In this document: positions 1 through 5,815 of the stretch, one piece after another
Numbering within the stretch: position 1 is the first letter of the stretch
Layout of the letters: every line of letters begins with the position of its first letter
NCBI GenBank assembly: GCA_036512955.1
Contig: DATBZX010000056.1
Location: 1-5,815 of the forward strand
Reading direction: 5' to 3'
Length of the DNA stretch: 5,815 nt
Source: DASRAA01 sp036512955
GTDB taxonomy: Bacteria > Acidobacteriota > Terriglobia > Terriglobales > Acidobacteriaceae
Made by a program: the position numbers and the translations under genes
The notes under the pieces: model-generated
Told to the model about the DNA's origin: nothing
Database searches by the model: none
What the model saw: the letters and a program-made list of their open reading frames with translations, nothing else

Positions 1-1373
<1,373 letters not shown>

Positions 1374-1425
1374 GGCAAGCGGCGGTGCGGCTGAAGAGGC
1401 TGCTGAAAGACGCGGAAAAGCAGAT

Positions 1426-1450
1426 CCCCCGCGGGCTGAGCCCGCGAGGG
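1426..1450. other. Stem-loop 1 of the glpK-glpF spacer
   Basis: CGCGGGC (1430-1436) pairs perfectly with GCCCGCG (1440-1446) across a TGA loop. The stem can extend by CCC/GGG (1426-1428 with 1448-1450) past one C-A mismatch. It sits about 55 bases after the glpK stop and is followed by ATGGCAAAAATG, not a T-run, so it is not a standard intrinsic terminator. It could protect the 3' end of the glpK message or simply be an arm of the repeat. Confidence 0.7.
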
Positions 1451-1474
1451 ATGGCAAAAATGAAGGGCTTGTAC

Positions 1475-1494
1475 GGCACGGCTGAGGCCGTGCC
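1475..1494. other. Stem-loop 2 of the glpK-glpF spacer
   Basis: GGCACGGC (1475-1482) pairs perfectly over 8 bp with GCCGTGCC (1487-1494) around a TGAG loop. Only CTTT follows, so termination would be weak at best. The stem ends 10 bases before the glpF ribosome binding site and leaves that site unpaired. Possible roles are partial attenuation, mRNA stabilisation between glpK and glpF, or none beyond being part of the repeat. Confidence 0.7.
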
Positions 1495-1504
1495 CTTTCA
1501 CAAC

Positions 1505-1510
1505 GAGGGG
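1505..1510 (+). promoter_or_regulatory. Ribosome binding site of glpF
   Basis: GAGGGG lies only two bases before the ATG at 1513. If only the GAGG part pairs with 16S rRNA, the spacing is four bases, which is short but workable. A second in-frame ATG at 1528 would give a more usual spacing. It would remove MTSPL, so the N-terminus is slightly uncertain. Confidence 0.55.
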
Positions 1511-1512
1511 AA

Positions 1513-2244
1513 ATGACTTCACCGTTGATGGGCGAGTTTGCGGGGACGCTGGTGCTGATCCTGCTGGGCGACGGCGTGGTAGCCAACGTTTTGCTGAAGC
1601 GCTCCAAGGCCGAGGGCGCGGGATGGATGGTCATCACCACGGGATGGGCGTTCGGGGTGCTCTGCGGCATCTTTACCGCCATCGCGTTTGGCAGCCCGGA
1701 CGCTCATATTAATCCCGCGGTGACGTTGGCCTTCGCGATTACCTCGGGCAACTACGCGAAAATCGTTCCCTACTGGAGCGCGCAATTTCTAGGAGCTTTC
1801 TGTGGCGCGACGCTGGTATGGCTGTACTTTCTGCCGCACTGGAAGATGACCGAAGACCGCGACTCTAAGCTCGCGGTCTTCTGCACCGCGCCCGCCATTC
1901 GTCATTACCCCGGCAACCTGTTCTGCGAAGTGATCGGCACTATGCTGCTGATCGTGGTCGTGGCAGCTATCGGTTCTAAGGCGCTGTCTCCCACCGGACT
2001 GACGCCCGGCCTCGGTCCGTACATGGTGTCCGCGCTGGTATGGGCGATTGGATTGTCGCTGGGAGGAACCACCGGTTACGCCATCAATCCCGCGCGCGAT
2101 TTCGGTCCGCGCGTGGCGCATGCGGTGTGGCCGGTGGCAGGGAAGGGAACTTCCGACTGGGCCTATGCACCGATCCCGATATTGGGGCCGCTGTTAGGCG
2201 CGGCGCTGGCGGCGGTGATTGTCAAGGCGGCAGGCATCGCATAA
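1513..2244 (+). CDS. glpF: Glycerol facilitator (aquaglyceroporin, MIP family)
   Basis: This is an inner-membrane channel for passive entry of glycerol and small polyols. The 243-residue product has the MIP-family hourglass layout. It opens with GEFAGTLVLILLGDGVVAN as the first helix. Two half-helix pore loops carry the paired NPA motifs: HINPAVT (NPA at residues 67-69) and GYAINPARDFGPR (NPA at 192-194). Asp196 directly after NPAR is the residue that separates glycerol facilitators from water-selective aquaporins. Several hydrophobic segments lie between and around the loops, as expected for six helices. The length is slightly below the 281 residues of E. coli GlpF. It follows glpK on the same strand, so the two probably form a glycerol-uptake unit in the order glpK-glpF, the reverse of E. 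coli glpFK. No glycerol-responsive operator is recognised. Confidence 0.96.
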   Translation: MTSPLMGEFAGTLVLILLGDGVVANVLLKRSKAEGAGWMVITTGWAFGVLCGIFTAIAFGSPDAHINPAVTLAFAITSGNYAKIVPYWSAQFLGAFCGATLVWLYFLPHWKMTEDRDSKLAVFCTAPAIRHYPGNLFCEVIGTMLLIVVVAAIGSKALSPTGLTPGLGPYMVSALVWAIGLSLGGTTGYAINPARDFGPRVAHAVWPVAGKGTSDWAYAPIPILGPLLGAALAAVIVKAAGIA

Positions 2245-2290
2245 GGGCCTCGCGGAAAATCTCCGGCACGTTTGCGGCTGCGCCCGCGAA

Positions 2291-2296
2291 GAGGGA
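2291..2296 (+). promoter_or_regulatory. Ribosome binding site of the methyltransferase gene
   Basis: GAGGGA stands 10 bases before the ATG at 2307. This fixes the start, because the same frame stays open far upstream inside glpF without any coding resemblance there. Confidence 0.6.
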
Positions 2297-2306
2297 AGCG
2301 CTTTCC

Positions 2307-3325
2307 ATGGAGACGCTGACACTCGACAAATTTCCGAAAGAGGTGCTCGCCGCGATTGACATGCAGCGGGCTTTCATCGTTTCTCGTTTGATTATCGCAG
2401 CCGAGAGGCTACAAGTCTTCCGCTTGCTACACGGTAAGCGGATGAAGGCCGCCATGATCGGCCGTGCGCTCAAGATCCACAGCACATATCGCGACACGTT
2501 TCTGAACTCGCTGGTTAGTCTGGGACTCTTGCACAAGGCAGACGAAATGTACTGGAATACACGTTTCGCCGACAGGTACTTCATTGATGAGCGGTCAGTT
2601 TACTGGACACGGCAATATTCGAAGGAATGCGTAGAGGCGTACGAAACGCTGACCGTACTGGAAAAGGCGCTAGCGTCAGGGCGGAGCTGTGCATCGATCA
2701 AGGGGATGAAGAGGCCAAGTTATACCGACGCGATGAAACGCGACCGGGGCCGCGCCGAAGACTTCACGCAAATGTTATTTCACTTTCATCAGGACGACGC
2801 GGAGGCCTGGCGAAGTACTTGGATCTCTCGCAGCAGCGGGCGGTGCTGGATGTTGGGGGTGGATCCGGCGTAATGTCCATCGCTCTGGCGAGAAAGAACC
2901 AGCACTTGCGCGCCTGCGTTCTGGACCTTGCCACGGTTTGTGAGGTTGCTGGCGGGAACATCAAGCGCGCTGGATTGTCCAGGCGCATCAGCACGATGCC
3001 AGGAGACATCCGGCGCAAACTGCCCGTCGGCTATGACGTAATCATGTTCTGCGACATCGGTTTGGTATCGGAGCAACTCTTGAAGAGTGCACACAACGGC
3101 CTTCCCCCGGGCGGTCTCGTCGTCGTGGTTGACCGTTATCTCTCCGACGACCGTACGAAGCCGTTGGACCGGTTGCTCGGAAGCTTCGTCGGGTCTTCCG
3201 TACAACTGGCAACACGGTCAGACATGGTGGCGAGAGTACGATCTTGCGGCTTTCAGGCGGTAAAGGCAAGAAGTGTATGCGGCGACTTGTGGTGCATCAC
3301 GGGCAATAAATCGTCTAAGCCGTAA
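2307..3325 (+). pseudogene. SAM-dependent methyltransferase (O-methyltransferase family 2-like), frameshifted
   Basis: Two frames join into one methyltransferase-like protein. The first runs from ATG 2307 to about 2807 (167 residues). The second, in the -1 frame, runs from about 2807 to the stop at 3325 (172 residues). The joined length of about 339 residues is normal for the family. The N-terminal part resembles the helical winged-helix/dimerisation domain (AERLQVFRLL, then LNSLVSLGLL). The C-terminal part carries SAM-binding motif I, VLDVGGGSG, at about 2843-2869, then VLDLATV and LPPGGLVVVVDRYL. Restoring one C in GAGGCCTGGCG would read EALAKYLDL straight through, so a one-base deletion near 2806 is the simplest cause, by mutation or by sequencing error. 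The usual catalytic HDW-type motif before the LPPGG segment is replaced by CDIGLVSEQ. Substrate unknown. It lies 62 bases after glpF, with no evident functional tie. Confidence 0.75.
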
Positions 3326-3348
3326 ACCGAGTCGCGTGACTGGGAATG

Positions 3349-4356
3349 TTACGGAATCACTTTCGACGATACACGATAGCGCTGGTAGTCGGTATAGCGA
3401 TGCTCGTTGCGATAGCTCAGCTCAAAGTACTCATCGACATCGCCGTTGTGGGTGGTGAACTCGACATAGACCTTGATACTGCTCGGAAGCCATAGCGGCG
3501 TTGCGACGTCCACGAGCTGAATCTTGCTGAGCGTGACCTCCGTCGTCTGCTGGTTAAGTCCGACGTCCATTCTTGGCGCAAGCAGGTCGGTGCGCATGCG
3601 GACGATTTGGAAGTTGCTTTTGTCGATCCAGGCGACGCCTTGCACCAGCATGTGCGCCGGGGCGCCGCTTCGCCGTCTCATTCTGACCGAGAGAGTGGCC
3701 TTACCCGGTTGCTGCGCAAAGCCCACAACGTAGGTGTCCTGCGCGCCAATCTCCTCGTCACCCAGGTAACGGAAGGTCGACTCGGGTTGGAACCCGGTTG
3801 AGAAGTAATTGCAGCTTAGCGCGAAGCCAGAAGTAACGAGATAGCCTCTCATGATGACCGATGGATCGAAGTTGCTTCCGTTGGGGGCCATGCGATATTC
3901 GACGATTTCCGCCTGGTCTTTATTGCCATGACGAAGGATCACATAGCTATCGTGAACACTCGCGCTGGACAGATCCGGCCGGCTGGCGGGCGTCTCTTGT
4001 CTTAGCCGCGCCAGCGAGATTTCTTCACGAGCCGTCAGATCGATGACGTGGTGGAAGAAGTCGTCCACTCGCTCCCCGGTTTTTTGCAGGATCACCGGCA
4101 GCTCTTGCTGGTTTCCGGCAGAACGAAGGTTTTTAAGCTGCGGAACCTGCTTGATCAGTTGCTTGAGTGGTTCGTCGATGTAAGGACGCGCATTGGCATA
4201 GTAGCTCTGCTCGCTTGCGCTGACTGCCTCGACGGCGCGGCCCGATACGGCGCTCGCCGGATGAGGAACCCATGGGGAGGCCACGACCGCGAAGAGAAAG
4301 ACAAGACTGGCGTTGAGTTGTGGTCGTCCTAGCCGAAGATAATGGCGAAACCCCAC
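3349..4356 (-). CDS. Secreted protein of unknown function, possible LolA-like fold
   Basis: I do not recognise a named family. There is no ATG start: in-frame options are TTG at 4383 and GTG at 4356, neither with a clear Shine-Dalgarno. I chose GTG because it gives a normal signal peptide: basic n-region (FRHYLRLGR), hydrophobic core (SLVFLFAVVA) and cleavage after ASA at about residue 36, leaving about 299 mature residues. The mature N-terminus is helical and charged (PYIDEPLKQLIK, residues 58-69; DDFFHHVIDL from 98). The rest alternates short beta-like stretches, including AWIDKSNFQIVRM and PLWLPSSIKVYVEF. It ends in a tyrosine- and arginine-rich tail, YRNEHRYTDYQRYRV. The WIDK and WLP segments recall lipoprotein-carrier (LolA-like) beta sheets, which is an inference only. 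No Cys-type lipobox or enzyme motif is seen. It is read in tandem after the cytochrome gene with a gap of about 110-136 bp. Its 3' end converges on the methyltransferase. Confidence 0.75.
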   Translation of the reverse strand: MGFRHYLRLGRPQLNASLVFLFAVVASPWVPHPASAVSGRAVEAVSASEQSYYANARPYIDEPLKQLIKQVPQLKNLRSAGNQQELPVILQKTGERVDDFFHHVIDLTAREEISLARLRQETPASRPDLSSASVHDSYVILRHGNKDQAEIVEYRMAPNGSNFDPSVIMRGYLVTSGFALSCNYFSTGFQPESTFRYLGDEEIGAQDTYVVGFAQQPGKATLSVRMRRRSGAPAHMLVQGVAWIDKSNFQIVRMRTDLLAPRMDVGLNQQTTEVTLSKIQLVDVATPLWLPSSIKVYVEFTTHNGDVDEYFELSYRNEHRYTDYQRYRVSSKVIP

Positions 4357-4492
4357 AGCACAGTTTAATGCAATCGAAAGCAACGGACGTGCGCTTGTTG
4401 GGATAAGTGCAGACGAGGGAACAGTTGGGGCTGCAGTTGTGAATCCCTGCGGTCGATAGGCGGTCTACTTGTCACGCTGAGGAACGTTGTGA

Positions 4493-5008
4493 TTACGGTT
4501 GGCTCTTGGTCGTGGGGGTCGTGATTTTAGTTGGAGAAAACATGAGCGACGAATTGTGACGGTTTGCATTGAGCGGATCTCGCAGCAACATACGTCGATT
4601 GCTGCTGTGAGCATCATGACAATCCACGCATAGTTTCTTGGCGTCCGACAAGTGCTGCCGCGGCATCATGGTCTTCTCGTGGCAGGAGAAGCAGATCTCC
4701 GTCTTCGGCAGGGACAACTGCAAGGTAGTCATGTCGCCTTGGGTTTGCGCCAGATGGCAGACGGTGCACGGAATCACCATGGCGGAGTGTACTGACTTGC
4801 CTCGTGTTTTATCGGCGTGACAGGAAGAACAATTGTCCTCTTTGTGAAGAATTCCCGGGTGCTCGATGGTGCCACCGTGCATGGCCAAGGGAAGAAGCAA
4901 GAACGAGAGGCAAAACAGAGCCACGCCTAGGGTGTATTTCGATATGCCTGCATGAACGCCGCGTCGAGTGGACGCTCCGAGTTGCGATTGCAGCAGGTCG
5001 ATAAGCAC
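4493..5008 (-). CDS. Tetraheme c-type cytochrome, doubled-CXXCH type
   Basis: The product is a small exported electron carrier of 171 residues. It has four covalent heme sites: CSSCH (60-64), CTVCH (81-85), CFSCH (106-110) and CVDCH (127-131). They fall in two pairs spaced 21 residues apart, each pair with an intervening histidine (GKSVHS; PRQHLS), the layout of doubled-CXXCH domains. Further histidines at 50, 55 and 134 could supply distal ligands. A hydrophobic segment at about 26-43 follows a weakly basic n-region and directs export. The cleavage site is unclear, so it may stay membrane-anchored. The tail after 140 (RRMLLRDPL, then Ser/Thr/Pro-rich) lacks heme motifs. The GTG start at 5008 has no good ribosome binding site, and a GTG at 4924 would leave no basic n-region. 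Partner and redox substrate are unknown. The secreted orphan gene follows it on the same strand. Confidence 0.88.
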   Translation of the reverse strand: MLIDLLQSQLGASTRRGVHAGISKYTLGVALFCLSFLLLPLAMHGGTIEHPGILHKEDNCSSCHADKTRGKSVHSAMVIPCTVCHLAQTQGDMTTLQLSLPKTEICFSCHEKTMMPRQHLSDAKKLCVDCHDAHSSNRRMLLRDPLNANRHNSSLMFSPTKITTPTTKSQP

Positions 5009-5057
5009 AGCGCGATTCTACGGGGACGGGTCTTGCCAAGCACTACTCGGAATCTAC

Positions 5058-5069
5058 TAGTCCGGACTA
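5058..5069. promoter_or_regulatory. Perfect 12-bp palindrome TAGTCCGGACTA, candidate operator
   Basis: TAGTCCGGACTA equals its own reverse complement. It lies in the 102-bp gap between cysE and the cytochrome gene, about 50 bases upstream of the cytochrome start codon on the minus strand. That position suits a dimeric regulator. No convincing -35/-10 pair is visible around it. The regulator is unknown. An Rrf2/IscR-type site is conceivable given the nearby cysteine-pathway gene and the adjacent ACTCGGAAT, but this is speculation. Confidence 0.35.
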
Positions 5070-5110
5070 ATCGCAGGGGCTTGTTCATCAGCCGAGAGGC
5101 AGCGACTTCC

Positions 5111-5809
5111 TCAGATTTGGTAATCCATCTCAATCGCGGCGTCGAGTGACTCGCTTTCCACGTGGTCGCGGCCTTCGAGGCGGGAAACCTGCTCACGCAG
5201 AATTTTCACCTCGGTGGCAACCGCGGCGAGAGCTTCGGAAAGCGGATCGTTGATCTGTTTGGGATCGGTGATGACCACGCGCTTGCCTTCGCGGAAGATA
5301 ATGTGTCCGGGCACGCCAACCACAGTGGAATCGGCGGGCACGTCACGCAGCACCACCGATCCCGCGCCGATGCGGCAATTCTCGCCGATGGTGATGTTGC
5401 CTAATATCTTCGCGCCGCCGCCGATGACCACGCGGTCACAGATCGTAGGATGGCGCTTTCCGTGGTTGAGAGACGTTCCGCCCAGGGTTACGCCCTGGTA
5501 GATCGTGACATCGTCTCCCACTTCGGCGGTCTCGCCGATGACCACTCCCATGCCGTGGTCGATGAAGAAGCGGCGGCCGATCTTCGCGCCAGGATGAATT
5601 TCGATTCCCGACAGAAAGCGCGAGAGTTGGGAAAGCACCCGAGCCAGGAAGAACCACCCGTGCTTCCAAAGCCAGTGGTGGATGCGGTACCACCACAGCG
5701 CATGCAGGCCGGAGTACAGCAACACGATTTCCAGCTTCGAGCGCGCCGCGGGATCGCGATCGAGCACCGCGGCGATGTCTTCGCGCATGAGCCGGAAGTA
5801 GGAAACCAT
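5111..5809 (-). CDS. cysE: Serine O-acetyltransferase
   Basis: This cytoplasmic enzyme transfers acetyl from acetyl-CoA to L-serine, giving O-acetylserine for cysteine synthesis. The 232-residue product matches the short, Bacillus-like CysE form. A helical N-terminal domain (MREDIAAVLDRDPAAR, then LHALWWYRIHHWLW) precedes a left-handed beta-helix of hexapeptide repeats from about residue 68. Catalytic-site residues are present: IEIHPGAKIGRRFFIDHGMG contains Glu70 and His85, matching E. coli Asp143 and His158. GKRHPTI contains His120, matching His193. The acyl-CoA-binding part IGAGSVVLRDVPADSTVVGVPG is intact. Residues about 188-213 look like a coiled coil (LSEALAAVATEVKILREQVSRLEG), followed by a short acidic tail. 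The ATG at 5809 fits the family N-terminus, but its ribosome binding site falls outside the window. The cytochrome gene follows 102 bp downstream. Nothing here shows how it is regulated, apart from the palindrome beyond its 3' end. Confidence 0.96.
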   Translation of the reverse strand: MVSYFRLMREDIAAVLDRDPAARSKLEIVLLYSGLHALWWYRIHHWLWKHGWFFLARVLSQLSRFLSGIEIHPGAKIGRRFFIDHGMGVVIGETAEVGDDVTIYQGVTLGGTSLNHGKRHPTICDRVVIGGGAKILGNITIGENCRIGAGSVVLRDVPADSTVVGVPGHIIFREGKRVVITDPKQINDPLSEALAAVATEVKILREQVSRLEGRDHVESESLDAAIEMDYQI

Positions 5810-5815
5810 AATTGA

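Larger units (their letters stand above)
1397..1500. repeat. Composite intergenic repeat with two GC-rich stem-loops
   Basis: Most of the 139-bp glpK-glpF spacer is one structured element. It begins with AGGCTGCTGAAAGA and contains two perfect hairpins (1430-1446 and 1475-1494). Both have an apex reading GGCTGAG. The hexamer TGAAAG at 1404-1409 is matched by its reverse complement CTTTCA at 1495-1500, so the ends can pair and leave the two hairpins as inner arms. From memory, similar paired hairpins with the GGCTGCTGAAA prefix are dispersed between genes in acidobacterial genomes. That is recognition, not a search result. No coding sequence is seen here. It may be a REP- or MITE-like element, and it may also act on the glpKF transcript. 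Confidence 0.6.

Noticed and set aside
1475..1498. Intrinsic terminator after glpK
   Set aside because: The stem is strong but is followed by only CTTT, not a T-run, and the next gene is functionally linked on the same strand.
2040..2306. Upstream extension of the methyltransferase frame into glpF
   Set aside because: The frame is open only because it overlaps the GC-rich glpF coding sequence. The residues do not resemble the family, and a good ribosome binding site precedes the ATG at 2307.
2800..2815. Programmed -1 ribosomal frameshift in the methyltransferase gene
   Set aside because: GAGGCCTGG contains no X-XXY-YYZ slippery heptamer, and no strong stem-loop follows at the right distance. 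Programmed shifting is also not known to me for this family.
3326..3348. Bidirectional terminator at the convergent junction
   Set aside because: Only a 4-bp stem (AGTC/GACT) can form, with no T-run on either strand.
5009..5040. Promoter for the cytochrome gene (TTGGCA and TAGAAT on the minus strand)
   Set aside because: The two boxes are separated by only 13 bases and nearly touch the start codon, so they are not a credible sigma-70 promoter.
5162..5815. Rightward open frames opposite cysE
   Set aside because: The cysE reading frame with intact catalytic residues is decisive. The opposite frames have no motif.

Overview
The window is GC-rich bacterial chromosome. It looks like an acidobacterium (Acidobacteriota, Terriglobia-like). 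This placement rests on recognition, not on a search: an intergenic paired-hairpin repeat of a type I associate with that phylum, a secreted orphan protein of acidobacterial appearance, and a small doubled-CXXCH multiheme cytochrome beside it. No phage, transposase, CRISPR array, tRNA or rRNA is visible.

Layout. The left half (1-3325) reads rightward: the 3' nine-tenths of glycerol kinase glpK, a 139-bp spacer filled by a composite hairpin repeat, the glycerol facilitator glpF, and a SAM-dependent methyltransferase gene broken by a one-base frameshift near 2806. The right half (3349-5809) reads leftward: serine O-acetyltransferase cysE, then a tetraheme c-type cytochrome, then a secreted protein of unknown function. 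The two halves converge at a 23-bp gap (3326-3348) with no convincing terminator.

How the genes work together. GlpF lets glycerol enter and GlpK traps it as sn-glycerol 3-phosphate, so the first two genes form a glycerol-uptake pair in the order kinase-facilitator. CysE makes O-acetylserine, the activated precursor of cysteine. The tetraheme cytochrome and the secreted protein lie in tandem, both with N-terminal export signals, and may share a job in the cell envelope, but the sequence does not say what it is. The methyltransferase shows no functional link to its neighbours.

I find no clearly new multi-gene system. The items most worth a second look are the frameshifted and motif-poor methyltransferase, the composite repeat between glpK and glpF, the cytochrome/orphan-protein pair, and a perfect 12-bp palindrome upstream of the cytochrome gene.
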